Origin: Tubiluchus corallicola
Lineage: Eukaryota; Priapulida; Priapulimorpha; Priapulimorphida; Tubiluchidae
Direction of reading: 5' to 3'
NCBI GenBank assembly: GCA_030141605.1
Contig: JAQGDQ010001036.1
Coordinates: 1 to 64,000 of the forward strand
DNA length: 64,000 nucleotides
The translations under genes were made by a program, and so were the position numbers. The notes under the pieces were generated by a model. That model was not told where the DNA came from. It ran no database searches and saw only the letters and a program-made list of their open reading frames with translations. Of the stretch, positions 13,201 to 25,009 are shown one piece after another (positions within the stretch are counted from its first letter, which is position 1; every line of letters begins with the position of its first letter).

Positions 13201-16200
13201 AACAGGTGGAAAAGTATTGAAGAACTTGCTAAATGTGTATGAACAGGTAGAAAAGTATTTAAGAACTTGCTAAATGTGTATGAACAGATGGAAAAGTATT
13301 TAAGAACTTGCTAAATGTGTATGAACAGGTGGAAAAGTATTGAAGAACTTGCTTAATGTGTATGAACAGATGGAAAAGTATTGAAGAACTTGCTAAATGT
13401 GTATGAACAGATGGAAAAGTATTGAAGAACTTGCTAAATGTGTTTGAACAGATGGAAAAGTATTGAAGAACTTGCTAAATGTGTATGAACAGGTGGAAAA
13501 GTATTGAAGAACTTGCTAAATGTGTATGAACAGATGGAAAAGTATTGAAGAACTTGCTAAATGTGTTTGAACAGATGGAAAAGTATTGAAGAACTTGCTA
13601 AATGTGTATGAACAGGTGGAAAAGTATTGAAGAACTTGCTAAATGTGTATGAACAGGTGGAAAAGTATTGAAGAACATGCTAAATGTGTATGAACAGATG
13701 GAAAAGTAATGAAGAACTTGCTAAATGTGTATGAACAGGTGGAAAAGTATTGAAGAACTTGCTAAATGTGTATGAACAGGTGGAAAAGTATTGAAGAACT
13801 TGCTAAATGTGTATGAACAGGTGGAAAAGTATTGAAGAACTTGCTAAATGTGTATGAACAGGTGGAAAAGTATTGAAGAACTTGCTAAATGTGTATGAAC
13901 AGGTGGAAAAGTATTGAAGAACTTGCTAAATGTGTATGAACAGGTGGAAAAGTATTGAAGAACTTGCTAAATGTGTATGAACAGATGGAAAAGTATTGAA
14001 GAACTTGCTAAATGTGTATGAACAGATGGAAAAGTATTGAAGAACTTGCTAAATGTGTATGAACAGATGGAAAAGTATTGAAGAACTTGCTAAATGTGTA
14101 TGAATAGGTGGAAAAGTAATGAACAACTTGCTAAATGTGTATGAACAGATGGAAAAGTATTGAAGAGTTTGCTAAATGTGTTTTTTATAAGTTCAGCACA
14201 GTGCACATGCTCAATAGCATGTTGGCAGTGTGGCAGGACTGGACACTATCTCACCTCACTACCAACAATGATCTTCTAAAATGATATTCTGAATTCGCAG
14301 AGAAATGTTATCGCACACAACGATTGTATTTCAACTCCTTGCCTCCAAGAATAAAATTACTATAGCTCTATTATATCGGGTGGAGCATAAAAAACGTGCC
14401 AAAGCTTAGACTAGAATAACGTTAGAAGCAAGAGCCCTACAAGCTCAAAATTCCACAGCACGATTTCACAGTTCATTGGCTTATGGCGGAGAAAGTTTCA
14501 AGTTTATAGATTTAGCAATTTTTAAGTTGTGACCAAAAAACTTTTGGATTTTAAAGATTTAAAATGCTGGAATAATGCCAACTAATTGTCATTTGAAAAA
14601 TCGACACGATAGGTAAAACACATTCAACATGGCGGCAAAACAATAAAGAAATTAATCAGTTTATATAATGGTGGTATTCGCCTCAAAAGTAAAGCACTTG
14701 CTAATATTTGTCGTCAAGAAAAAATGTAACTCAATTCTCTGGACTACGGTATCTGGAATTTCCTTAACCCTTTCACTACGGAAGGCGGCACACTACCACC
14801 CATGTTTTTCATAAACGGGACAGAAGGTGGTGGACTGCCGCCAAAGCTCAGCACTAAGCGCAGTCACCCAGGTCTGTTTATTTCACTGCTACAGCCACGC
14901 AAAAATATTGTAGAGAAGTCTAACAGCCGTGGGATTGGGGTTGCTTGGCAACAAGTAATGCTAACCAGCGAATCAGTGTCTGAAGCCAGGTGCATTCCAC
15001 AATACTGTACTGTATAGTACGTTCTCACGCAAAACTGCTTGTTGATAGTTGATGAAATGCGCGTTTAGTTGATTGTTCTGCATTCTTGTAAAAAGATTGC
15101 ATATTATGGATTAGTATTGTGTCCTTTGTGAAAACTGATTTCCAAATATAAGTACACGCTTATTTATGAAGGTGTGCACGTGTGTAGGTGCATGAGTGCA
15201 CGTATGTGTGCTCGTGTGTGTTTGCATGTGTAGAAACAAAACTAATATTTAATATTGGTACTCAATGACGAACAACTACTTGTTTATTTACAAGATTTTG
15301 TTTCAGTAACACACCACAAGAAGTTATTGTCAAATGTGCAAACATCAATGTGGCCCAGTCAAAAAGTAACAACGTAGTGAAAGGGTTAAAGAAAAAGTAC
15401 ACAATGGCTGCACAGAACAGTTCGATCTAAAGCAGAGGAACCAAGGGCAAAAACTCTTGCAAGTCCGAATGAAAGACCCTCTTAAGGAAGTGAGAAAGTC
15501 TATAAGCTGTTGCAAGAAACACCTACATCTAGTTTACGCTGAAATAGTGGACATACACTGACCACTCACTGTAAATTTGAACAGTAGTGACACAGTTAAG
15601 CTGAGTTTTTCCGACATTCATTTTTTTTACTCGTTCTTTTAAATCTTCTGTATCTTTGGAAAGATCTAATCAAATGATCTAAAATCATTTGTGTTTTATG
15701 CACAAATGTCTGCAAAATTAGTGTGGTAATATTCAAGCGATTCTGTTATTTTCTTTGTACAATATCGTGTACGAAACTTTGGCACATTTTTTTGTGTCAA
15801 CTTATATAAACCTACTTTTTCCCCATGCAGGTGGCTTGTATATTCGTTGTTACCACCATGAATACGCTGGGTGGTAGTGCTAGGTAGAACAGCCGATTGG
15901 CAGCAGCCTTTCCCTCAAGCCTCTCTATGGCTGCGTTGAGCTTCGCGAACGCCTCTTTCTGGTCGTAAGCTCCGGCTAAATAACTGTTGACAGACCAGAA
16001 TTTCTCCAGTTTGCCTTTGTCTTCGCTTTTTACCTGTTTAATAACATGACAGTAAAGAAAATGACGGGGCGCATTTCCAGTAAGCCTGAACATGAACAAA
16101 AATTTAAGATCGATGGTGAACTTTTAATTATAGAAAAGAATCAATATCAGAAAGATTTTTTTGTTTTACAAAAATTTTTCACATTGGAAAAATGAATCCT

Positions 16201-16798
16201 AATTCCATTGAACATTGTCTTTAAGAGGCAAAAAGCACAAGCTTAAGATGTAAAAACACAAGCTTAAGATGCAAAAATCACAAGTTTAAGATGTAAAAAC
16301 ACAAGCTTAAGATGCAAAAAACACCAGCTTAAGATGCAAAAAACACAAGCTTAAGATGTAAAAACACCAGCTTAAGATGTAAAAAACACAAGGCTAAGAT
16401 GCAAAAAACACAAGCTTAAGATGTAAAAAACACAAGTCTAAGATGCAAAAAACACAAGCTTAAGATGTAAAAACACAAGCTTTAATTTCCATTTTTGTCC
16501 AAAACATATAATTGACTATTGGCGAATTAGCAGTGATAAAAACCATCAATATTATCAAGACTTTAGCTAAAACAGATATGCAAAACTATACCTTCATATA
16601 CGGTTCAGCCTTTTTTCTAATGTCACTCACAGTTAAGTTTGACCTGGCATAGCCAATGAAAGATGTACCATTTGGAATCAACCCAGTGCTATACAACAAC
16701 CTGTGCAGTAAAAACAACTTCATTTTTCAGAAAAAGTAACAAACAGCTCAGTGTTTTGGATGCGTTTATCAAAAAACTTTTATGATTTAAATATATAC

Positions 16799-16831
<33 letters not shown>

Positions 16832-17097
16832 TGTATGTATGTATGTATGTATGTATGTATGTATGTATGTATGTATGTATGTATGTATGCATCATCTTCA
16901 CCATCACCATCATCACTCATCATCATCATCATCATCACTCATCAACATCATCATCATCATCATCACCACCACCACCATCATCATCATCATCACCACCACC
17001 ACCACCATTATCATCATCACCATCATCATCACTCATCAACATCACCACTCATCATTATCATCATCACCACCATCATCATCATCATCACCACCATCAC

Positions 17098-17159
<62 letters not shown>

Positions 17160-17273
17160 CCACCACCACTACCATTATCATCATCACTCATCAACATCAC
17201 CACTCATCATTATCATCATCATCACCATAATCATCATCACCACCATCATCATCATCACCACCATCATCATCAC

Positions 17274-17305
<32 letters not shown>

Positions 17306-20300
17306 CCACAACCACTGCAAACATCCACACAATTTCTATTTCAGCTTTTCTCACAATACGAGGTTACATACACTACCCATTACAGAAAACAAATTTTTTG
17401 ATACATGTAAACAAAATTCTAGGTTCTTGTATGGGGACATTTGGCCCCGGCAAGCCGAATGGTGGAAAAATGGAAACAACTTTTGGCTAAATATGAAAAA
17501 CAATTGTGGGATAATTAGTTCCTAAACTGAACAACAAGATTTAGCGCTGTTCGCAGAAGTTAGATGATTCATCAAACATAGGGTCAGAACCCCACTTCCT
17601 GCATGAAAGACCCGCATTTTTGACATTCACAATGGCGAGTGTTTTTATGTGGCTACACAACGGCAGTGCAGTGCATCCTGTTCCACCAGGTGGCAAGAAT
17701 GTTTTGAATTTTAAGTATTTTCCTTTCTAATTATATAAGTCCTTTAAACAGATAAGCATAATGCTAAGTAATATAACTTTCTATGGAAAATCTGTCCTAG
17801 CACATTTTCAAACCAGCACCTATCCAACTGCTGGTCAATACTCTCTCTGCTTAACTTCTTCTCACAGTGATTCTGAGCTAAATCGCAGGGAGAATATGAA
17901 ATCATAATTGTTAGAATGTGCAAGACTGCGTTTAACACTTTCAGGCTTCAAAGTTCCCCGCCCTCACAAACCCCAATAGTTTAACCCTTAGCCAGCCAGG
18001 GGGTTTTTATATTACGATAATGACCAAGCGGGGTAAAAAATTACCACATGAAAGTTTTGCTTAATATGTGTTAGTATCTGGATAGAATGACCAATTAGGA
18101 ATTGAGGTGCTCCTATTTGTACAAAACCAAGTTCTCTGGCAAGTTGGCATAGATATATGAGGGCACCAAGGATAAAAAGAGGCTTTCACTGTTGCAGTAT
18201 ATTGTTTATGCTATATTATTTATGCTTGCAAAAATTTTTGTAATAGCCTAATGATGTTCACTGTTTAGTTCTAAGGCATCCACTTCAATTGCTGATCTTC
18301 TCAAATTTCATCTTCATCAGCTTCAAACTTAATCACCTGTACAGTTAAAGTTGCCACTATATTACTAAACGAAGAATGTCCACAAACTTTAGTATGAAAT
18401 TTTCTCAACAGATCGTTAGAAAAATCTGTTTGCAGAACTGCAAGCCGAATTGGAGGTTTGCAGCACTTCTCAGTAAAAGTAAACACACATGGTGTTGACA
18501 GAAAGAAAAACACTGCAAAGTAAATTCCAAAATTTTGCCTACATAAAAGACCTATGGGGTAGTAAGTTACCCCGTGTCAGGTCGTATCTGGCACCCGTGC
18601 TTTGCGAAAAGGCGTGAATAATACTTTTCAACAAAACCAAGGTATGGTTGCATAAGAAACTGAAAAATATTTGTTCACTACTAGTTTGCAAATTTCTCAT
18701 AGTCTGCATCAAAATAAAAATGAGAGCTAACACTCCCGAGGTATTTTTACCCCACCGTGGTCGGTTAAAGGTTAAGCCACCTCCAGTATCCCAATTGTCC
18801 ATTTTTTCAGGTTACAACCACTTAATGGTCATACATGCAAACAGAACTGAGCAGAATGTAAGCTCATGTTTAAGCTTTCTAGTACTGACCGAGGGTCACT
18901 TATTACGGGGATCATGCAACTGTAACTTACCATAATGTTGGATAAATTTTCTTCTTGGCCAAGTCACCCTGAAATGATAAAGAATGACCTTCCGGTAAAA
19001 CATGCAGGAAACGTGCACAAAGGGACTGTACTTCTATGTCATTATCAAAGAAATTTGAATTTTACTTTAGAACAATGTCACAGTTTCAGAAGACATGTAT
19101 AAAGTAGCTACAGTATTAGCAAGAATGAGCCATAGTTTTCCAAGCCAAATCACTAAAGATTTAAACATTATCAGTTTTTATGTAAAGCAACTTATTCAGG
19201 ACCATTCAGGAAACTTGTTATGATGGCTACATTACTACCATCAATTATATTTAAATGTTCTATACAATTATAGTTATTACTACAAGTATAGTGTATAATT
19301 TAATCTCTTCTCCCCCACTTAAATTTGGGTACATATATGTGTATATGTATATCATTGTATATACAAGTAAGCAATATGGTACATTGTAATACAAGTAAGT
19401 GGTGCATTGACAGATAATCACGTAATTCATATTCGTAACTATTTAAAAAAAATTCACTCTTTAAGGGTCACTCAAAGTCGTAATTACATATTATGTTTTC
19501 CTTTCTCAACTTTCAGGTTTATTGCTCTTATACCATTGCTATTATTACATCATTTACTTCATCCTTATTTACATTAAGTTATCTACAGAAGCATGCATAA
19601 CTATAATCATTTTTTCATTTAAGTAAGATGAGTGTGTTAACCTGCCCTGACCTAATGACCGTATGGTCGTACACTCTCCTCGCACTACTCAAATTATTTT
19701 ACTTAAAGTTTATTAATGTGTTTGATATTATATTTTTGATGTGTGAAATAAAATTCATAGTTCATAGTAGTTCATAGACAAGATCATGAGGGGGCCTCAG
19801 AAGGAACCACCCTCTAACTCGCCCACACGTATCTTAAATATTTTTTACTCGTGATGTATTTTAAGCGACATTTACACAGCTTAAATTAAATTATTGCAAA
19901 TTCTTTAAATAAACTAGAATAACCATCTTTTGTTTGTCGATAAAAACATTCTTTACCAAATACCACTATTTTACTATTCATTGCAAACAAGATTAGCACA
20001 TATTTCAACACAGTTGATGTGAAAAACAGATTTTTTACAAAGTATTACCAAATCCCGGAGGGGGGGGGCAAGCTTGAGGGGTTTTATGATGCAGTCTATA
20101 CTACCCTGGATAATTCTGCCCTGGGTAATTATTAGCAACAAGAATGAACAAGTATGGCAAATTTAGATCTACAGCCCAGCATTACTACAGCTGTAATTCA
20201 TTTAGAGAAAACTGATAGCATCAAAACTAGGTCTGCCCCCTGGTCAAGGCTTGCTAGCTGTGTAAAGAAAAAAAACTGCTGACTCATGATTCACTAGGTA

Positions 20301-21359
20301 CAGCTAGGCAGCAACGTTCAGTATAGAGATTAGTGAAGCTATTGGCTCTTGTTTATTCACTGAAGAACCTGAAAATGACGGCTGGAAAGATTTTGACAGC
20401 AATTGTTAGTGAAATTGGTCACTGCTACACACAGGGAATGGTAACACAAAACTCTTTGCTGTTAAATAATTTAATCAGTTGCTCAAAACGCCTTTATAAG
20501 TTAGTAACATAATATAATGCTAGACTAGTGACTTCAAAACAAAGTAAGCTTTGGCATGAAATCTAAATGCTATTTTTAGTTTAATCAAGATTGACCTTAT
20601 TTTGTTGCCCGCTAATTAAAGTACATGTATTCAACATGGGGGTTCAAGGGGAGCCAGCAACAAATTACAATTTTGTGACCGTAGAGAACCTCTAAGTGGA
20701 CTTAAAATATCAATTACCTTGTTTCATGCATAATTTAAAATACCCAACTATCAAGGATACATGATACCTAATTGTGTCAAAAATGCCTAAGTACTGGCTG
20801 CACCTATGCAAAAGTATATAAAAACTGTCTGCAATTGACTCAAATAACTCCACACAAGTGATTCCATATTTTTATACACAGAGATATACACGTGGTTACA
20901 TTGATGTACGTGATGTAAACTAAGTGACGGCCTGCCAACTAGCGGTCAGCTTGTGAAATAATGTACTGGGTCTGTAAAAATTTTCTCAACAAATTTGCGC
21001 GGTTTACAAAAATGGCACTACTGGTCTTCCAAAAACTCGGAATTCCGCATATCCGCAAAAAATTCTCATCCCTGTACAAAGCTGATGTTTCACACTTCTA
21101 TACTAATAATGCTACTTCTGTCGGGTTAATAGGTTCACTCGGTTAACTGGGTCAAAATACTTCCATCCCAAAGCCAGTCTGTTAAGCGGCGCCTACCATA
21201 GTTCATTTTGCAAAACTGTGCAGAGTATTGGAAATGCAATTAAGAGCTACGAAAACTCACCGACGCGCCCATGATCACGAATACATGAGGAATGTGTAGC
21301 TCTTCATCACACAAATCTTTTCTAATCAGTTCAACGCCAGTCTGTTCCCCGGTGGCCAT
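1293..21359 (-). CDS. G6PD: Glucose-6-phosphate 1-dehydrogenase, complete 12-exon gene (left copy)
   Basis: The enzyme oxidises glucose 6-phosphate to 6-phosphogluconolactone and makes NADPH in the cytosolic oxidative pentose phosphate pathway. Exons on the minus strand, in order: 21261-21359, 18931-18968, 16592-16700, 15816-16033, 11452-11610, 10494-10619, 9600-9693, 8566-8692, 7292-7381, 4750-4955, 4210-4379, 1293-1380. All junctions are GT..AG and phases agree; total 1524 nt, 507 aa plus TAG, close to the 515 aa of human G6PD. Seen: NADP-binding GASGDLAKKK at about 31-40, EKPFG at 163-167, the substrate motif [10 protein letters not shown] at 191-200 (Lys198), catalytic His at about 256 in [22 protein letters not shown] in the C-terminal domain, and a GTYKW-type C-terminus. 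The ATG at 21359 is the first in frame after an upstream stop. Most introns carry transposons or minisatellites. The last intron holds a 2 kb satellite, so exon 12 lies far from exon 11. Confidence 0.95.
1431..3480 (+). repeat. 33-bp satellite array, about 62 copies, in the last G6PD intron
   Basis: The unit contains CTCACTAAACAATCTCACTC followed by a variable 13-base part. Three variants form runs: AACCTCATTTCAT (most of the array), AACCTTATCTCAT(AT) near 2040-2200, and a homogeneous block ending CTTATCTCAG at about 3120-3470. Because 33 is a multiple of 3, open frames across the array are by-products and not genes. Confidence 0.95.
4969..5436 (+). mobile_element. CAGGGATGAGAAT-TIR MITE, long form
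   Basis: A 468-bp element starting CAGGGATAAAAAT and ending ATTCTCATCCCTG. It has no coding capacity. It is the best full-length copy of a family with at least five members per arm. It ends 13 bases from the splice acceptor of G6PD exon 10. The CAGGG terminus resembles hAT elements, but I could not confirm an 8-bp target duplication. Confidence 0.8.
6134..6355 (+). repeat. 74-bp tandem repeat, 3 copies
   Basis: Copies start at 6134, 6208 and 6282, each with AACATTTACAGTAAGA and a TACACAAGCTGACAA block. In G6PD intron 9. Confidence 0.92.
6941..7243 (+). mobile_element. CAGGGATGAGAAT-TIR MITE, internally deleted
   Basis: A 303-bp member with both termini (CAGGGATGAG...CTCATCCCTG). It lacks the central part of the 468-bp form and has a short GC-rich insertion near 6985-7005. 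It lies 48 bases from G6PD exon 9. Confidence 0.8.
8208..8340 (+). mobile_element. Half copy of the foldback MITE found in the spacer
   Basis: It shares the segment around CATTTCATGAGAATCATTTT and the following CCAAGCTCATCG / AGCTGAAATAATCCAC with one arm of the 33425-33695 foldback element. The second arm is not present. In G6PD intron 8. Confidence 0.6.
10668..10763 (+). pseudogene. 5S rRNA-derived sequence
   Basis: Matches the 3' two thirds of eukaryotic 5S rRNA: GTCTGATCAGTGAAGTTAAG, TTAGTACTTGGATG, and AATACCAGGTGCTGTAGGCT at the end. The 5' stem strand is diverged or absent and the box C region is mutated. It is probably a 5S-derived retroposon or pseudogene, in G6PD intron 5 and 48 bases from exon 6. 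Confidence 0.75.
10895..10965 (-). pseudogene. tRNA-like sequence with intact B box (SINE head?)
   Basis: On the minus strand GGTTCGAATCC (10905-10915) matches the RNA polymerase III B box exactly and is followed by CACTGG. Upstream is a tRNA-like GGCACTTGGCTGTCCAGGGG. A clear A box and acceptor stem are missing, so a functional tRNA is unlikely. It abuts a (GAA)n run and the 5S-derived sequence, which suggests a composite SINE. Confidence 0.45.
11146..11284 (+). mobile_element. CAGGGATGAGAAT-TIR MITE, short form
   Basis: A 139-bp copy with both termini and most of the interior deleted. Flanked by runs of A (AAAAAA) on both sides, possibly the target duplication. G6PD intron 5. Confidence 0.75.
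12122..12240 (-). mobile_element. Retroposon 3' tail (minus orientation)
   Basis: Read on the minus strand it has GGAAATAAATGCACG (AATAAA) followed by a TTGAATTGAATTG-type short tandem tail and poly(A), a common end for invertebrate non-LTR elements. No coding part was recognised. Confidence 0.35.
12960..14179 (+). repeat. 41-bp minisatellite, about 30 copies
   Basis: Unit contains AAGTATTGAAGAACTTGCTA and ATGTGTATGAACAGGTGG. Units alternate between CAGGTGG and CAGATGG variants, with rarer GTTTGAACAG units. It fills over a quarter of G6PD intron 4. The array has the same length in both arms. Confidence 0.95.
14764..15389 (+). mobile_element. piggyBac-like MITE with TTAA target sites
   Basis: TTAA at 14764-14767 and 15386-15389 flank 13-bp perfect terminal inverted repeats, CCCTTTCACTACG and CGTAGTGAAAGGG. 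TTAA plus a CCC start is characteristic of piggyBac-type elements. The 618-bp interior has no transposase; an open frame at 14802-15017 has no recognisable product. In G6PD intron 4. Confidence 0.82.
16226..16482 (+). repeat. About 20-bp minisatellite, 12-13 copies
   Basis: Repeats of CACAAGCTTAAGATGTAAAAA with GC/GT and CAAG/CCAG variants, in G6PD intron 3. Confidence 0.92.
16803..17319 (+). repeat. (ATGT)n followed by (ATC/ACC)n microsatellite
   Basis: An ATGT tract (16803-16888) passes into 430 bases of CAT/CAC trinucleotide repeat. Open frames of 159-240 codons here, rich in His, Ser or Ile depending on the frame, come only from the repeat. In G6PD intron 2. Confidence 0.97.
17703..17780 (-). 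mobile_element. Fragment of a foldback repeat family (TTACTTAGCATTATGCTT)
   Basis: Read on the minus strand, it shares TTACTTAGCATTATGCTT and a following ACTTATATAATTAGAAAGG with elements at 25405-25690 and 29095-29565. Confidence 0.55.
17981..18775 (+). mobile_element. Second piggyBac-like MITE candidate (TTAA sites)
   Basis: Starts TTAACCCTTAGCCAGCCAGG. Its end, read in reverse, is TTAACCTTTAACCGACCACGG. The imperfect terminal repeats are flanked by TTAA. Non-coding 795-bp unit, in G6PD intron 2, ending about 155 bases from exon 2. Confidence 0.6.
19620..19790 (+). mobile_element. Retroposon 3' tail
   Basis: Ends GTGTGAAATAAAATTCATAG followed by a short TTCATAGTAG repeat. AATAAA followed by a short tandem tail is typical of LINE 3' ends. 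No coding part was recognised upstream. G6PD intron 1. Confidence 0.4.
20640..21074 (+). mobile_element. CAGGGATGAGAAT-TIR MITE, 5'-truncated or variant copy
   Basis: Matches the 468-bp form from its CAGCAACAAATT segment to the CTCATCCCTG terminus; the starting terminus is missing. G6PD intron 1, about 190 bases from exon 1. Confidence 0.72.
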
Positions 21360-23810
21360 GATGTCTTCAACGGATATCGATGGACGGTGTAACAGGTAGT
21401 GAAATACAATAGTCTACTATGAATAAAATGTTTTTTTTGTCAAACATTTAAATAAAAATAGGCATATTTTCCACCCAATATACACAGTTCAAATTAAACC
21501 GCACAAAACCTTATAGTTACATCCTAACACGTTAGTCAACATAATACATAAACAGCACATATATAACACAAATACATAACCAGATAATGTTCTCATACAT
21601 GCATTTGTACTGGAAATCTTGCATTAGCGTACTTAGCAGCCTTCGCTTGTTGTCGACTTTGGCCACCTTGTAGTGATTTTTGGCCTAATCACGTGATCAC
21701 TTTGATCTGCGTCAGAGGCCTACTGTGAAGTGAAGACGTGTCATGATAAGTTATATGATATTGTCGTTATCTGTTTACAATTGCTCATGATCTGGGGCTA
21801 ATAACACATGTATATCCTCTAATTACTTTAAAAAACTTAAATTTAGTTTAAAATAATGGCTAGGTATTAATTAATACGACAGTGCAGTGTATAACTCTTA
21901 ATTATGTAAAATTGACTTTTGGCTATTGTTATTTTTTATTTGTTATTTGTTGGCACTAATTTCTTATTATGTTTAGATGGAATGACATGTTTTGGGTAAT
22001 AAAGAGCAAAATTTAATCGAGGCTTTGAATTTCTATTTGGCTTTTGAAAGCCCAAACAGGATTTGACATATAATTCAAAAATTTAAAAAGAAATACAGAG
22101 CAATGATTCTCAACAAGTACAACACTTCCTAATTTCCCACACCTACTGCAGCAATCATACCACAATCCTGGTACAGATTATGCAAAACAAGGCATCATTG
22201 ATAAATCTTTAGAGCTGATGTCAACATAGCACAATCTATTATCTTTCTTCCTACCATTTCCACTAACACATCCTTCTACCCTTCCTGTGTGGTCTAACCT
22301 TTCTCCCAGTTCTTTTTTTTGTTCACTCATCCATTCTTTTTTTATCGTGTTTACATGACAGTGGGCTTATACAAGCCTTTGCTTCTCTAGCCCTACTGCA
22401 GTACAATTATTCTTTTATGATAACGATAGTGTATGAAAGATAACAATTTAATACAGTATGATGTAATAATTTTGATGTCACTGTGTGTTTAATGTCACTA
22501 TAGTGTACTGAATGTGATAATAATAATAAATAAAAAAATAAAAAACTATTTCTCACGAAAAAAATAAATGATTACAGCAAATTTGGCAAAAGCACGAGTG
22601 CGTTCATTTAGGTGAATTGAAAATTTAATTGCTGTAAATTTAATTGTGACACACAAAAACCTTCCCGGTATTTATTTTTTCACTTGTTGTTCAAAATCTT
22701 CTGTATCTTTAGAAAAATCTAAGGAAGCTTTTGGTATTTATATATGCAAGTGCAGCATCAGTGTGTGGTAATTCTTACACACATCCAGCATTTTCATCTT
22801 ATAATATCATGATAAAAATTCGGCACATGTTTTGCACCAAATGATATTTTACGTGTAACTTGTAAAGAAGAGCTAAAACTACCTCAAGGTTAGACAAAAC
22901 ATGTAGGCTATGGTGTAGGACCTGCAGATATAACTGACAACCTGCCGCATGTTTTATTCAAATGTAGCTATAACAGCATAGGCCTAGTAGTTATTAGAAA
23001 TTATGACACAATACTTTCCAATCTTCAGTTAAACGTACAACACAGTTTTAGTCAATCTAGGAAATAGTGGATTTACAGCAACAAAATTAAATAGTATAAA
23101 AACAGTGTAACAGGGTCACGCAAGACAAATGGAAACCTCATAAACGTTGGTAAGCATGAAAGTTTCATATTCTGAAAGATGTACTACTACTAGTTTGCTA
23201 TACTGTCCATTTTAATTAATATTTATAATTATCAAACTGATCACTGGCACGCTAGTCAATTTTTTTGATGTCCAGTTTACTGCTTTGTTTACCTATCTTG
23301 GTGGGAGATTTTTTTTAATTATAGAAATCCACATGCCTAATATCTGTAGTTTTAGATGTAATGAGCTTTCGAGGTTGTAACTGACACTAGAACCAGAAAA
23401 CACCCATTATATGCATTATAACACCTTCTGTAGGTAAACACAGTTTATCAAGATTCAGCCGCATTTTGGATAGCAGTCAGATGTGTACACTAATACACTA
23501 ACCGCCAAGGCAAACACAGGTCAATTATCTTGAGTTCCAGTCCTACATATTCTAGTAAAACCACAACATCAATGATAACAACTAACAACACGAACCGAAA
23601 GCAAAACAAAAAGGGATCCACAAATTCCAGCAACAATCACTGACATTCATTCAGTCTTTAACGTGTATAGTATCGGCTTACGATTAGCCTACAGCTGCAG
23701 CCACGAATGCTCGAGTAATTACAACGCTTCTTCACGGCGAGCCACGCGTATCATGAAAACAAAAATTTTAATAATAAACGATAGAAACGTGACAGACTAG
23801 CTGCTAACAC

Positions 23811-23889
23811 CTTGAAAGCTTCGCCGGAATCTGGACTTGCTTTACTTGCTGCAGCTCGAGCAGCTGATGTACCTGGCTGACCAGCCTTT
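23811..23889 (-). CDS. Possible orphan exon (Ala/Ser-rich), unrecognised
   Basis: A 79-nt stretch with a good acceptor (pyrimidines then TTCTCAG) and a GTGTTAG donor. It encodes KAGQPGTSAARAAASKASP and then DSGEAFK. It is GC-richer than its surroundings and lies on the G6PD strand, 2.45 kb before the G6PD start. It could be an upstream or alternative exon of G6PD, an exon of an unidentified gene, or chance. I do not recognise the peptide. Confidence 0.25.
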
Positions 23890-24179
23890 CTGAGAATTAA
23901 AAGTTGAAAAAGTTGAAATTTTGGAAACCCAGACACACGCCGATTAGTTCTACTTACTTATGCCCATTGCTCACACATCTGTTTGTACAAGTATTATAAT
24001 TACAAACTTTATACAGATTTGCAATTATTATAAAAACAAGCAAAACTTTTATCTGCAAATGGAATGAAAAGTTTTGATAAGCTATGGCTACGAGATTGTT
24101 TGATAGATTTATGGCAAATGAGAGTACAAGAAAATGATTTAAATTTAATTATAAAAAGGCTACAGTGAAAATTGCCTCA

Positions 24180-24531
24180 CCAGTTGGAATAATGTAAAAG
24201 TTTATTGATCTGGATCCCACCTTTATTTCTATTCTCGAGCAAAAGCATGAGACTGCTGACCTAAGACCTTGTGAACTGCTTCAAAATTAGCAGCGGAAAT
24301 ACTGTTCTGACTGAGACAGTCTTTTTTCCAGGCCTCACAGAGTACTTCGTGGCCATGAGTCTAAGCTAGTATTATATGCAACCAGCAGGAACCAACGTCA
24401 GATCACACTTCTTTGGGCGCCATGTAGTTCAATCATGGAATCATCTTTCATCATCAACCATAAGTGCTTCATCAGTTGACAGCTTCAAAAGGCATATGAG
24501 AGAGGACTGTTTACAGATAGTTACCATATAG
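24180..24531 (+). pseudogene. LINE (CR1/L2-like) reverse transcriptase C-terminal fragment
   Basis: The last 52 codons (24374-24531, TAG stop) read GTNVRSHFFGRHVVQSWNHL and then VDSFKRHMRED. This is the FF..R.V..WN.L....V.SFK pattern that ends many CR1/L2/Jockey-type polymerases. Upstream frames keep weak similarity (LIDLDPT-like) but carry stops and frameshifts, so the element is dead and 5'-truncated. Confidence 0.65.
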
Positions 24532-25009
24532 GTCTTTATTTCTTTAGATAAGGTAGTTTAAGGTTGCAGAAACAGTAAAAAGGTTACAGTGTAGGCCCAA
24601 TGTGTCTCTCTTGAACTGATAAAATAAACAGCAAACAATAATAAGTGAAAGGGGTGCAGTACAGTTAAGAGTGGTGTAAGCATCGGTAGTCGAATCATTG
24701 TAGATGATAATATCATATTGAATACGGGAACAGTGGAAACAATAACAAAAGCAATCATGAAAGAGCTGTACAAGAAGAAAGAATTACTTTTAGTTTAGTG
24801 CAGAAAAGTCCAGAATTGTAAAACAATTACATGTAAAAAAATAACAACTAAAAATGTAGATCACTATAAGTACATGTATTAGGTGATTACCTCACATAAA
24901 AAGGAACTAGAACATGAGTATGGAAAAAGAAGTGAGAAAACTGGTTACGCGAAAAGGGGAATTATAAGTCGGAGTGATAGAAGCTCAGTAGGAGATCAGT
25001 ACGTCGAAA

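Noticed and set aside
12960-14179. CRISPR-like regular repeats
   Set aside because: Units abut directly with no unique spacers and the context is a eukaryotic intron, so this is a minisatellite.
14802-15017. 71-codon frame starting [11 protein letters not shown]
   Set aside because: It lies entirely within the piggyBac-like MITE, and its C-terminus differs between the arms because of substitutions. No known domain.
16751-17525. Three overlapping His-, Ser- and Ile-rich frames of 159-240 codons (and the mirror at 50976-51750)
   Set aside because: They are translations of ATGT and CAT/CAC microsatellite in different frames, inside a G6PD intron.
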